Assembly: GCF_016025525.2 (NCBI RefSeq)
Contig: NZ_JACSGR010000002.1
Location: forward strand, 230,684-294,683
DNA: 64,000 nucleotides
From: Eikenella glucosivorans
GTDB lineage: Bacteria > Pseudomonadota > Gammaproteobacteria > Burkholderiales > Neisseriaceae
Direction of reading: 5' to 3'
Of this stretch, positions 14,915 through 22,890 are shown piece after piece. The notes beneath the pieces are model-generated. The model did not search any database. It saw nothing but the letters and a program-made list of their open reading frames with translations, and had not been told where the DNA came from. The number at the start of each line of letters is the position of its first letter. The first letter of the stretch is position 1. The translations under genes and the position numbers were made by a program.

Positions 14915-15439
14915 ATGTTGGACAGAGAAGGTTATCGCCCCAATGTCGGCATCATCATCACCAACCAGCGCAACGAAGTGTTTTGGGGCAAACGCGTGCA
15001 GGAGCATTCCTGGCAGTTTCCGCAGGGCGGCATCAAGCCCGGCGAAAGCCCCGAAGCCGCCATGTATCGCGAGCTGGCCGAAGAAGTGGGCCTTTTGCCG
15101 CACCACGTGAAAATCCTCGGCCGCACGCGCGACTGGCTGCGCTACGACGTGCCCGGCAACTGGGTGCGCCGCCAATGGCGCGGGGCATACCGCGGGCAGA
15201 AGCAGATTTGGTATCTGCTGCGGCTCACCGGCCGCGAAAGCGACGTGCACCTGCGCGCCAGCAGCCAGCCCGAGTTCGATGCCTGGCGCTGGCACGACTA
15301 CTGGGCGCCCATCGAAGAAGTGATCGAATTTAAAAAAGAAGTGTACACCAACGCCCTGCAGGAGCTTTCGCGCTTCCTGCACAACCTGGAAAGCCTGGAG
15401 CAGTTTAACCTGCGCCAGGCCGCCCTGCCCAAAGAGTGA
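14915..15439 (+). CDS. rppH: RNA pyrophosphohydrolase
   Basis: Removes pyrophosphate from 5'-triphosphorylated mRNA, which opens transcripts to RNase E/G decay. The 174 residues carry the Nudix box in two readable parts, GGIKPGESPEAAMYRELAEE then VGL, with the catalytic glutamates in RELAEEVG. WQFPQGG and WLRYDVP are diagnostic for RppH. The length is normal. The start region is AT-rich (TTTAAAATTATTCAAATC), a likely promoter. trpC follows after 11 bp. Confidence 0.95.
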   Translation: MLDREGYRPNVGIIITNQRNEVFWGKRVQEHSWQFPQGGIKPGESPEAAMYRELAEEVGLLPHHVKILGRTRDWLRYDVPGNWVRRQWRGAYRGQKQIWYLLRLTGRESDVHLRASSQPEFDAWRWHDYWAPIEEVIEFKKEVYTNALQELSRFLHNLESLEQFNLRQAALPKE

Positions 15440-15450
15440 AAGCCCCGCCG

Positions 15451-16242
15451 ATGAGCGACATCCTCACCCGCATCCTCGCCACCAAACAGCAAGAAGTGGC
15501 CGCCGCGCAAGCCGCGCTGCCCTTGGTCGAAGTGCGCGCCCGCGCCGCCGACATGCCGCCGCCGCGCGGCTTTGTGCAAGCCATGCGTGCCAAACACGGC
15601 CAAGGGCAGGCCGCGCTGATTGCCGAAATCAAAAAAGCCAGCCCCAGCAAAGGCCTGATCCGCCCAGACTTTCAGCCCGAGCAGCTGGCGCGCGCCTATG
15701 AGGCCGCCGGCGCCGCCTGCCTTTCCGTGCTCACCGACGAGCAGTATTTCCAAGGCTCGGCAGGCTACCTGAAAACCGCCCGTGCCGCCGTGGCGCTGCC
15801 CGTGTTGCGCAAAGATTTTATGGTGAGCGCGTATCAGATTTACCAATCCCGCGCCATGGGCGCCGACGCGGTGCTGCTGATTGCCGCCGCGCTTAATAGA
15901 GGCGAGCTGGAAGAATTTGAAGGTATCGCACACGAATTGGGCATGGCCGTGCTGCTGGAGCTGCACGATGCCGGCGAATTGGAAAAATGCCGCCGCCTCG
16001 CCACCCCGCTTGTCGGCGTGAACAACCGCAACCTGCGCACCTTTGAAGTGAGCCTGCAGCAGACGCTGGACTTGCTGCCCGAAATTGGCGGAGAAGGCCG
16101 CGTGATTGTCACCGAAAGCGGCATCCGCAGCCGCGAAGATGTGGAGTTTATGCGCCGCCACGGCGTGCACAGCTTCCTGATTGGCGAAACCTTTATGCGC
16201 GCCGACGATGTGGGCGCGGAAGTGAAAAAATTGTTTGCTTGA
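15451..16242 (+). CDS. trpC: indole-3-glycerol phosphate synthase
   Basis: Closes the indole ring in tryptophan synthesis (CdRP to indole-3-glycerol phosphate plus CO2 and water). The 263-residue TIM barrel shows AEIKKASPSKG, LRKDFMV, GVNNRNLRTFEV and ESGIRSREDV, which contribute the catalytic Lys/Glu residues of this family. The ATG at 15451 was chosen; a GTG 15 bp upstream overlaps the rppH stop and is possible. It stands apart from other trp genes, as is usual in Neisseriaceae. An in-frame DUS encodes GYLK in an external loop. Confidence 0.95.
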   Translation: MSDILTRILATKQQEVAAAQAALPLVEVRARAADMPPPRGFVQAMRAKHGQGQAALIAEIKKASPSKGLIRPDFQPEQLARAYEAAGAACLSVLTDEQYFQGSAGYLKTARAAVALPVLRKDFMVSAYQIYQSRAMGADAVLLIAAALNRGELEEFEGIAHELGMAVLLELHDAGELEKCRRLATPLVGVNNRNLRTFEVSLQQTLDLLPEIGGEGRVIVTESGIRSREDVEFMRRHGVHSFLIGETFMRADDVGAEVKKLFA

Positions 16243-16322
16243 GTTTTCAGGTAGCCTTTCTTGATGATGAGGCTACCTGAAAATAGTTGAGGTGCTTCGT
16301 TTGCCCGTATTAAGGAGTCAGT

Positions 16323-16685
16323 ATGAAACGCTTATTGATGGCCCTGGCTTTGCTGCTGCCAGCTGCCGCCTTCGCCAAACAAACGGCAGGGCAGGCGCCA
16401 TGCCCGCAGGTGAACCGCGACAGCATCGAGGTGCTCACTTATCTGTATGCCTGCACCGATAGCGATGCCGCCGCGCTGCCCGCCGCCGCCGAGCAGCAGT
16501 CCGACAAGCTGATGCAGCTGGCTAACCAATGCTCCAGCAGCGACCAAGAAACCTGGTGGCGGCAGAACGGCGCACGCATGCAGGCCGAGCGCGCCCGTTA
16601 TGAGGCGGCCGCCGATGTGGATACGGCGGCGGTGTGCCGGCAGCGCAGCGCGCATATCCGGCAGATTTTGCGGCGCTACCGCTGA
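16323..16685 (+). CDS. hypothetical secreted protein, 120 aa
   Basis: MKRLLMALALLLPAAAFAK is a cleavable signal peptide with an Ala-Phe-Ala cut site, so the product is periplasmic or exported. The mature part of about 100 residues has four cysteines (APCPQ, LYACTD, NQCSSS, AVCRQ), which could form two disulfides. It is rich in Ala, Gln and Arg and predicted helical. I do not recognise the family; the spacing recalls small Cys-rich periplasmic proteins of the LprI type, but this is weak. TAAGGAG stands seven bases before the ATG, a strong ribosome-binding site. Confidence 0.75.
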   Translation: MKRLLMALALLLPAAAFAKQTAGQAPCPQVNRDSIEVLTYLYACTDSDAAALPAAAEQQSDKLMQLANQCSSSDQETWWRQNGARMQAERARYEAAADVDTAAVCRQRSAHIRQILRRYR

Positions 16686-16795
16686 TCCTGCCGCGCCGGC
16701 AGCGTGTATGAAATATTTCAGGTAGCCTCAAGCTGCTTTGAGGGCAGGCTACCTGAAAAAAGAAACCCCATTCAAAACCACCCAGAGACACCGAT

Positions 16796-18361
16796 ATGAC
16801 CCAAGACAAAATCCTGATTCTCGATTTCGGTTCGCAAGTGACCCAGCTCATCGCCCGCCGCGTGCGTGAGGCCCATGTGTATTGCGAGCTGCACCCCTAC
16901 GATATGCCGCTTGCTGAGATTAAGGCCTTCAACCCCAAAGGCATCATCCTCTCCGGCGGCCCCAATTCGGTGTACGACTCCGACTATCAGGCCGACACCG
17001 GCATTTTCGACTTGGGCGTGCCCGTGCTCGGCATCTGCTACGGTATGCAGTTTATGGCGCACCACCTCGGCGGCAAGGTTTCCCCCGGTGACCAGCGCGA
17101 ATTCGGCTATGCCGAAGTGAAAACCACCGACAGCCCGCTCACCGCCGGCCTGAGCGACGGCGAACCGAACACGCTGGAAGTGTGGATGAGCCACGGCGAC
17201 AAAGTGTCCGCCCTGCCCGAAGGCTTCCGCATTTTCGGCGACACGCCCTCCTGCCCTGTGGCCATCATGGGGCACGAAGCCAAACGCTTCTACGGCATCC
17301 AGTTCCACCCTGAGGTTACCCACACCAAACAGGGCCGCGCCCTGCTCAACCGCTTCGTGCTGGATATCTGCGGCGCCAAACCAGGCTGGACCATGCCCAA
17401 TTATGTGGATGAAATGGTGGCTAAAATCCGCGAGCAGGTGGGCGATGAGGAAGTGATCCTCGGGCTTTCCGGCGGCGTGGATTCCTCCGTGGCCGCCGCG
17501 CTCATCCACCGCGCCATCGGCAAGCAGCTCACCTGCGTGTTTGTCGATCACGGCCTGTTGCGGCTGGATGAGCGCGAAGCCGTGCTGGAGATGATGGGGC
17601 GGCACTTCGGCATACACGTGGTGCACGTGGACGCTTCCGAAGAATTTTTGGGCAAACTCGCCGGCGTAACCGACCCCGAGCGCAAGCGCAAAATCATCGG
17701 CGCCGAGTTTATCGAAGTGTTCCAGCGCGAAGCCGCCAAGCTGAAAAACGCCAAATGGCTGGCGCAGGGCACGATTTATTCCGACGTGATCGAAAGCGCC
17801 GGTGCCAAAACCAAAAAGGCGCACGCCATTAAGAGCCACCACAACGTGGGCGGCCTGCCCGAAACCCTCAACCTGAAGCTGCTCGAACCCCTGCGCGATC
17901 TGTTTAAAGACGAAGTGCGCGAGCTTGGCCTCACCCTCGGCCTGCCCAAGGAAATGATCTACCGTCACCCCTTCCCCGGCCCCGGCTTCGGCGTGCGCAT
18001 TTTGGGCGAAGTTAAACGCGAATACGCCGAGCTGTTGCGCCGCGCCGATGCCATTTTCACCGAAGAGCTGCGCAACACCTTCAACGAAGCAGGCCAATCA
18101 TGGTACGACCTCACCAGCCAGGCCTTCACCGTGTTTCTGCCGGTGAAATCCGTGGGCGTGATGGGCGACGGCCGCACTTATGAATACGTGGTGGCCTTGC
18201 GCGCCGTGGTGACCAGCGATTTCATGACCGCGCACTGGGCCGAGCTGCCCTACGACCTGCTGGGCAAAGTGTCGAACCGCATCATCAACGAAGTACGCGG
18301 CATCAACCGCGTGGTGTACGACATCAGCGGCAAACCGCCCGCCACGATCGAGTGGGAATAA
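16796..18361 (+). CDS. guaA: GMP synthase (glutamine-hydrolysing)
   Basis: Converts XMP to GMP using glutamine and ATP, the last step of guanine nucleotide synthesis. The 521-residue protein has a class I amidotransferase domain (LGICYGMQ nucleophile, QFHPEVTHT). An ATP-pyrophosphatase domain follows, with LGLSGGVDSSVAAAL and FVDHGLLR, and then the dimerisation domain ending KPPATIEWE, the canonical C-terminus. The length is standard. It stands between inverted DUS pairs and appears monocistronic. Confidence 0.98.
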   Translation: MTQDKILILDFGSQVTQLIARRVREAHVYCELHPYDMPLAEIKAFNPKGIILSGGPNSVYDSDYQADTGIFDLGVPVLGICYGMQFMAHHLGGKVSPGDQREFGYAEVKTTDSPLTAGLSDGEPNTLEVWMSHGDKVSALPEGFRIFGDTPSCPVAIMGHEAKRFYGIQFHPEVTHTKQGRALLNRFVLDICGAKPGWTMPNYVDEMVAKIREQVGDEEVILGLSGGVDSSVAAALIHRAIGKQLTCVFVDHGLLRLDEREAVLEMMGRHFGIHVVHVDASEEFLGKLAGVTDPERKRKIIGAEFIEVFQREAAKLKNAKWLAQGTIYSDVIESAGAKTKKAHAIKSHHNVGGLPETLNLKLLEPLRDLFKDEVRELGLTLGLPKEMIYRHPFPGPGFGVRILGEVKREYAELLRRADAIFTEELRNTFNEAGQSWYDLTSQAFTVFLPVKSVGVMGDGRTYEYVVALRAVVTSDFMTAHWAELPYDLLGKVSNRIINEVRGINRVVYDISGKPPATIEWE

Positions 18362-18399
18362 GCCGGCGCAGGTTTTTCAGGTAGCCTCAGCATGAATAC

Positions 18400-18480
18400 A
18401 GGCTACCTGAAAGCGTCGGCTTCAACGAAGTTAAAGCGATATCTTGGCGAAACCAAGGCTGAGTTTCTGCCCAGCTAAAA
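18400..18480. repeat. DUS-bounded intergenic repeat, full copy
   Basis: AGGCTACCTGAAAGCGTCGG, CTTCAACGAAGTTAAAGCGA, ATCTTGGCGAAACCAAGGCT and GTTTCTGCCCAGCTAAAA follow one another, nearly the same as the copy at 12735. It lies between guaA and the MBL-fold gene. Confidence 0.75.
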
Positions 18481-18607
18481 ATATTTGCCGCAGATGAACT
18501 TCTCGCTGCCTGTTATAGAAACGAAACCATCAGCCATATTTTCAGGTAGCCTCCCTTGCGCCGCAGGCTACCTGAAAACCTTTTCCAACCTTTCCCCCAA
18601 CACCATC

Positions 18608-19246
18608 ATGGCCCTGCAACTCAACCTCTTCCCCGTTACCCCCTTCCGGCAAAACTGCTCCCTCCTGTGGGACGAACAAAGCAAGGAAGCCGTGTGGATC
18701 GACGTGGGCGGCGAAGCCGAATGGCTGCAAAGCGAAGCCGCCAAACTCGGCTTGCAGCCCAAAGAAATCTGGCTCACCCACGGCCACCTCGACCATGCCG
18801 CCGGCGTGGCCGACATGATCGCCCGCACCCCGCTGCCCGTTATCGGCCCGCACCGCGCCGACCAATGGCTGCTCGACAGCCTGCCCGCTGTCACCGCCGG
18901 CTACGGCTTCCCCGTCTCACCGCCCGTGCAACCCACGCGCTGGCTGGAAGAGGGCGACGAGCTCGCCGTGGGCGGCTACCGCTTCCAAGTGCTGCACGCC
19001 CCCGGTCACACCCCCGGCCACGTCGTGTTTTACTGCCCTGAAGCCAATCTCTTGATTGCCGGCGACGTATTGTTCTACGAATCCATCGGCCGCACCGATT
19101 TCGAGCGCAGCAGCCATGCCGACCTGTTGCACAGCATCCGCGAAAAACTGCTGGTGCTGCCCGAAGACACCATCGTCGTGCCCGGCCACGGCCGCACCAC
19201 CACCATCGGCCACGAAAAGCGGCACAATCCTTTCCTGGCCGGATAA
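18608..19246 (+). CDS. MBL-fold metallo-hydrolase (glyoxalase II-like)
   Basis: A 212-residue zinc hydrolase. It has the signature LTHGHLDHAAG, a second His in HAPGHTPGH, the bridging Asp in IAGDVLFYES, and VPGHGRTTTIGHEK at the end. This size and arrangement match the YcbL/type II glyoxalase-like group, which hydrolyse thioesters such as S-lactoylglutathione; the real substrate is not evident. The ATG at 18608 was chosen because homology starts there; the frame upstream runs through DUS pairs. Confidence 0.88.
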   Translation: MALQLNLFPVTPFRQNCSLLWDEQSKEAVWIDVGGEAEWLQSEAAKLGLQPKEIWLTHGHLDHAAGVADMIARTPLPVIGPHRADQWLLDSLPAVTAGYGFPVSPPVQPTRWLEEGDELAVGGYRFQVLHAPGHTPGHVVFYCPEANLLIAGDVLFYESIGRTDFERSSHADLLHSIREKLLVLPEDTIVVPGHGRTTTIGHEKRHNPFLAG

Positions 19247-19463
19247 CGAAACCCGATTCCCCCGCCGGGAAACATCGCGGCAGAGGAAATCGGCCTAGCC
19301 TGTGCAAGATAATTGTAAAGGCCGCCAGTGTTAAGGCGTATGCATTCCGCCGCCGCCGTAAATCTTGGTTAATCCCACTTCTTATGCCGAAATCTTTGAA
19401 CTAAGATAACCCTGCCGCCCGCATCAGGCAGGCGGTATTTTCCAACCTCATAGGAACAGCATA

Positions 19464-19916
19464 ATGAAAGTACGTACTTGGGCTGTGCCCGCCTCATTGG
19501 CCCTGCTGCTCACCGCCTGCGTGGCGCCCATGCATGCAGACGGCGACCACGACAGGCCGCCCCGCCACCGTTATGAAGAACAGCGCCGCGACGACATGCC
19601 AGACCGCCGCGACGACCGCGACCATCAGCGCCGCCCGCGCCCCGAACACCGCAGCCAAAACGGTGTTGAGCGCTTCAGCTGCGAAAACGGCTTAAGCGTG
19701 AGCGTGCGCCAGGAAGGCACCAACCGCGTGAGCCTCCAGCTCGACGACAAACGCGCCGTGCTGACCAGCGCCGTTGCCGCTTCCGGCGAGCGCTATACCA
19801 GCAACCGCGGTCTGTTCGGCAGCGGCGCGGAATGGCACCGCAAGGGCAACGAAGCCGCGTTCAGCTTCAAAGACCCCTACGGCAACCAGGTGGATACTGC
19901 CTGCCAGCGCCGTTAA
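19464..19916 (+). CDS. MliC-type lysozyme-inhibitor lipoprotein
   Basis: A 150-residue lipoprotein with lipobox LTAC (Cys19). A His/Arg/Asp-rich linker of about 45 residues follows, then a C-terminal domain of the MliC/PliC fold. The domain shows FSCENGLSVSVR, VSLQLDDKRAVL, ASGERYTS, the conserved AEWHRKGNEAAFSF, and a final Cys that would pair with the first. Such proteins inhibit host C-type lysozyme at the cell surface, plausible for an oral or mucosal coloniser. The charged linker is unusual. A strong intrinsic terminator follows. Confidence 0.8.
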   Translation: MKVRTWAVPASLALLLTACVAPMHADGDHDRPPRHRYEEQRRDDMPDRRDDRDHQRRPRPEHRSQNGVERFSCENGLSVSVRQEGTNRVSLQLDDKRAVLTSAVAASGERYTSNRGLFGSGAEWHRKGNEAAFSFKDPYGNQVDTACQRR

Positions 19917-19954
19917 GCTGATTTGAATCCAACCGCCGCATGAGTGAAATCAGG

Positions 19955-19991
19955 CCGGCAGCCACGGAGTAATCCGCCGCTGCCGGTTTTT
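19955..19991 (+). terminator. intrinsic terminator after the MliC-type gene
   Basis: CCGGCAGC (19955-19962) pairs with GCTGCCGG (19979-19986), with an inner CGGA/TCCG stem, and is followed by five T residues. It is a non-DUS terminator. Confidence 0.8.
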
Positions 19992-20005
19992 GCTGGGTGC
20001 AAGGG

Positions 20006-20050
20006 AAAGGCTACCTGAAAAATCCGCAGCAGATTTTTCAGGTAGCCTTT
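20006..20050. terminator. DUS inverted-pair terminator between convergent genes
   Basis: A 19-base perfect stem (20006-20024 with 20032-20050) made from two facing DUS copies plus AATC/GATT, with a seven-base loop. It lies between the + strand MliC-type gene and the 3' end of glmU and can serve the latter. Confidence 0.7.
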
Positions 20051-20079
20051 CGTTGCTAATGATGCCTATCGGCGCGGGC

Positions 20080-21450
20080 TTATTTTTTCTCTTTTTCGGG
20101 ACGCACCCAGCCGTGGAGTGTGGTTTGGCGGGCGCGGGCGAGGGTGAGCTCGCCTTCGGGGCAGTTGCGGGTGAGGGTGCTGCCGGCGCCGGTGGTGGCG
20201 CGGTGGCCGATGGTGAGCGGGGCCACGAGCATGTTGCCGGAGCCGATGCGCACTTCGTCGCCGATGATGGTGCGGTGTTTGTGCACGCCGTCGTAGTTGC
20301 AGGTGATGGTGCCGGCGCCGATGTTGCTGCGGCTGCCGATTTGGGCGTCGCCGAGGTAGGTGAGGTGGTTGGCTTTGCTGCCGCGGCCGATGGTGCTGTT
20401 TTTCACTTCCACAAAGTTGCCGATGTGCACTTCGTCGGCGAGGTCGGCATGGGGGCGCAGGCGGGCGAAGGGGCCGATGCGGGCGCTGCTGCCGATGCGG
20501 CAGTTTTCGAGGTGGGAGAAGGGCTCGATAACGGTGTGGCTGCCGATGACGGCGTTTTTGATCACGCAGTTGGCGCCGATGGATACGTTGTGGCCGAATT
20601 GGTTGTTTCCTTCCAAAACAACGTTTACGTCGATGACCACGTCTTGGCCGTGCTCGAGGCTGCCGCGCAAGTCGAAACGCTCGGGGTCGCGCAGGGTGAG
20701 GCCGGCTTGTAGCAGGGCTTGCGCCTGTTCGCGCTGGAAGATGCGTTCGAGCTCGGCGAGCTGGGCTTTGTTGTTGACGCCGGCGGCGAGGTGGGATGCG
20801 GCCACTTGCACGGGGTGCACGGCCACGCCGCTTTGCCGGGCGAGGGTGATGACGTCGGTGAGGTAGTATTCGCCTTGGGCGTTGTTGCTGGAGAGGCGGG
20901 CGAGCCAGCCGGCGAGGTGGCGGTTGGGCAGCACGAGGATGCCGGTGTTGATTTCGCGGATGGCTTTTTGCTCGGGGCTGGCGTCTTTTTCTTCCACGAT
21001 GGCGTCCACCTGGCCTTCGGCATTGCGGATGATGCGGCCGAGGCCGAAGGGGTTGGGCGGGATGTCGGTGAGCAGGCCGACTTCGTTACCGGCGGCATCG
21101 AGCAGGGCTTGGAGTGTTTCGCGGTTGATGAGGGGCACGTCGCCGGAGAGGATGAGGGTGCGGCCTTCGGTGCCGAGGTGGGGCAGGGCGGTTTGCACGG
21201 CGTGGCCGGTGCCGAGCTGCTCGGTTTGTTCCACCCAGTTTACGTCGTTGCGGCTTATCTTTTCGCGCACGAGCTCGCGGCCGTGGCCGATGACGACGTT
21301 GATGCTTTGCGGCTGCAGGCTTTGCGCGGTGCGGATAATGCGCTCGAGCATGCTTTGGCCGCCGATTTGGTGCAGCACTTTGGGCAGGGCGGAATGCATG
21401 CGGGTGCCTTTGCCGGCGGCGAGGATGACGATGTGGAGGGGGGTGGGCAT
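20080..21450 (-). CDS. glmU: bifunctional N-acetylglucosamine-1-phosphate uridyltransferase / glucosamine-1-phosphate acetyltransferase
   Basis: Makes UDP-GlcNAc, the precursor of peptidoglycan and lipid A. The 456 residues have the N-terminal uridyltransferase motif LAAGKGTRMHSALPKVLH, the sugar-site GTGHAVQTALP, and a C-terminal left-handed beta helix with hexapeptide repeats. The C-terminal part includes the acetyltransferase stretch KNSTIGRGSKANHLTYLGDA followed by IGAGTITCNYDG. The length matches E. coli GlmU. It stands alone on the minus strand. Confidence 0.97.
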   Translation of the reverse strand: MPTPLHIVILAAGKGTRMHSALPKVLHQIGGQSMLERIIRTAQSLQPQSINVVIGHGRELVREKISRNDVNWVEQTEQLGTGHAVQTALPHLGTEGRTLILSGDVPLINRETLQALLDAAGNEVGLLTDIPPNPFGLGRIIRNAEGQVDAIVEEKDASPEQKAIREINTGILVLPNRHLAGWLARLSSNNAQGEYYLTDVITLARQSGVAVHPVQVAASHLAAGVNNKAQLAELERIFQREQAQALLQAGLTLRDPERFDLRGSLEHGQDVVIDVNVVLEGNNQFGHNVSIGANCVIKNAVIGSHTVIEPFSHLENCRIGSSARIGPFARLRPHADLADEVHIGNFVEVKNSTIGRGSKANHLTYLGDAQIGSRSNIGAGTITCNYDGVHKHRTIIGDEVRIGSGNMLVAPLTIGHRATTGAGSTLTRNCPEGELTLARARQTTLHGWVRPEKEKK

Positions 21451-21585
21451 GGCTGGTTTTCTCGGATTGGTTGTTGGGCGAGGTAAATTGCTTGCGGTGT
21501 TTCCCCGGCTTTCTGAAGCGGGGGAATGGGTTTCAGGTAGCCTTTGGGGCTACCTGAAAATGTTGGGGCTGCCTAAAACGGTGTT

Positions 21586-21873
21586 TTATTGGGCGGGGTG
21601 AATGGTTTGCCCGCCGGAGGTTTCGGGGGCGGCTTCGTTGCTCCAGGTGGTGCGCGGCACGCTGTGCTGGTGTTCTTCGCGGGTAACGGGCACGGGCACG
21701 GGACGGTATTCGTTGTAGCGCTGGTCGCGGGCGAAGGTGCCGTCTTGGTAGACGACGGGGGTGCCGGGGGCGTAGCGCTGGCGCAGCCCGGTTTTGCCGT
21801 GCTGGTCTTGGTAGGTTTCCCAGGTGCAGGCGGTGAGGGAGAGGAGGGCGAGCAGTAGGATGGCGGGACGCAT
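21586..21873 (-). CDS. hypothetical lipoprotein, 95 aa
   Basis: MRPAILLLALLSLTAC is a lipoprotein signal with lipobox LTAC (Cys16). The mature 80 residues are polar, rich in Gln, Arg, Pro and Thr, with a TPVVYQDGTFARD segment and no predicted membrane part. I do not recognise the family. I chose the internal ATG at 21873 over one 39 bp upstream because the signal sequence and AAAGGAAAA ribosome-binding site fit it. An inverted DUS pair downstream separates it from glmU. Confidence 0.7.
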   Translation of the reverse strand: MRPAILLLALLSLTACTWETYQDQHGKTGLRQRYAPGTPVVYQDGTFARDQRYNEYRPVPVPVTREEHQHSVPRTTWSNEAAPETSGGQTIHPAQ

Positions 21874-22233
21874 GGCTTTTCCTTTGTGTTGTTGTGGGAT
21901 GGCTTGGGGCAATTATAACGCGAACGGGGGAGGCTGGCTGCGGCACGGCCGGAAAACGGGGGTGGGCGTTGCGGGGCGGCGATTTCGGGCGGCTTTTTGC
22001 GCAATCAGGATGGGTGCGCTGGGGCTGCCTGAAAACGGTGGGTGGGGTTTGGCCGGTTTGGGTTGGTGTTTTTTATTTTTCAGGTAGCCTTTTGCTTGCT
22101 TATTTGATCAGCTTTTCCGGCTTTGAGGCTACCTGAAAATAAGCGAAGCAGGCTGGCTGGCTGCTTTGGCGGCGGGATGATAGAGTGGCGGGGCGGCGGT
22201 TTGCCGTTTAACCGATTGGAAAAGGAAGAAATC

Positions 22234-22818
22234 ATGAAACGTTTGGGTTTGATGCTGGCGGTGTGTTTGGCGGCGGGGAGTGTGCAGGCGGCGCCGGAGG
22301 GCGACACGGGCTATGCGCATGGGGCGAATCATTGCTATGGTTTCCGGGTGCCGGCGGGTTGGATTCAGGATAACCGGCTGCTGGCGGACCAGGGCGTGCC
22401 GATGGTGTTTCTGCCGCAGGCGGGCGGGCTGCGCGCGGCGAAGGTGATGATGTATACGGGGAGCATCAGCCGCCAGCCGGGCGGGAGTTTTGCCGAAGCG
22501 GTGCGGGCGCAGGTGAATGATGTGGCGGCGCAGTATGCCGAGTCGGGCGAACAAATCCGGCCGACGATGGTGCGCCGTATCCGTTCGCGCGGCGGCTCGG
22601 GCGAGCTGTGGCGCTTTACGGGCTACCGCAACGGCGGGCAGGAGCTGGCGGCGTATTTTCCGGGCAGGCGCTCGGTGAATTATTTTGTGGCGCAGGTGCC
22701 GGCTCGGGCAGATGCGGCGGCGGTGGAGGTGGAGGCGGCACTGCTCCAGCTGGCGGGCAGCTACCATGAGCGGGAATCTTGCCCGCCTTGCCGCGAGCAG
22801 GGGTGTGCGGGGGAGTAA
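22234..22818 (+). CDS. hypothetical secreted protein, 194 aa
   Basis: MKRLGLMLAVCLAAGSVQAA is a cleavable signal peptide with an Ala-x-Ala site, so the product is probably periplasmic. The mature region begins with a Cys-containing segment (NHCYGFRVPAGW), followed by a beta-rich domain with MVFLPQAGG and ELWRFTGYRNGGQELAAYF. It ends in a short Cys cluster (ESCPPCREQGC). The fold resembles small periplasmic domains such as DcrB-like ones, but I cannot name a family. AAGGAAGAA precedes the ATG. A DUS hairpin separates it from the convergent MFS gene. Confidence 0.75.
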   Translation: MKRLGLMLAVCLAAGSVQAAPEGDTGYAHGANHCYGFRVPAGWIQDNRLLADQGVPMVFLPQAGGLRAAKVMMYTGSISRQPGGSFAEAVRAQVNDVAAQYAESGEQIRPTMVRRIRSRGGSGELWRFTGYRNGGQELAAYFPGRRSVNYFVAQVPARADAAAVEVEAALLQLAGSYHERESCPPCREQGCAGE

Positions 22819-22834
22819 TGGTGCGGTGAGGAAG

Positions 22835-22865
22835 ACAGGCTACCTGAAATTTTCAGGTAGCCTGT
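22835..22865. terminator. DUS inverted-pair hairpin between convergent genes
   Basis: ACAGGCTACCTGAAA and TTTCAGGTAGCCTGT form a 15-bp stem with almost no loop, between the + strand secreted-protein gene and the minus strand MFS gene. It is a bidirectional terminator candidate. Confidence 0.65.
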
Positions 22866-22890
22866 TATTTGGTTTGCAGGCACAGCGGGG

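Noticed and set aside
15436..15450. GTG start for trpC overlapping the rppH stop
   Set aside because: Possible, but the ATG 15 bp later gives the standard TrpC N-terminus; kept only as an alternative.
18485..18607. Upstream extension of the MBL-fold hydrolase gene
   Set aside because: It runs through a facing DUS pair and a repeat; family homology starts at the ATG at 18608.
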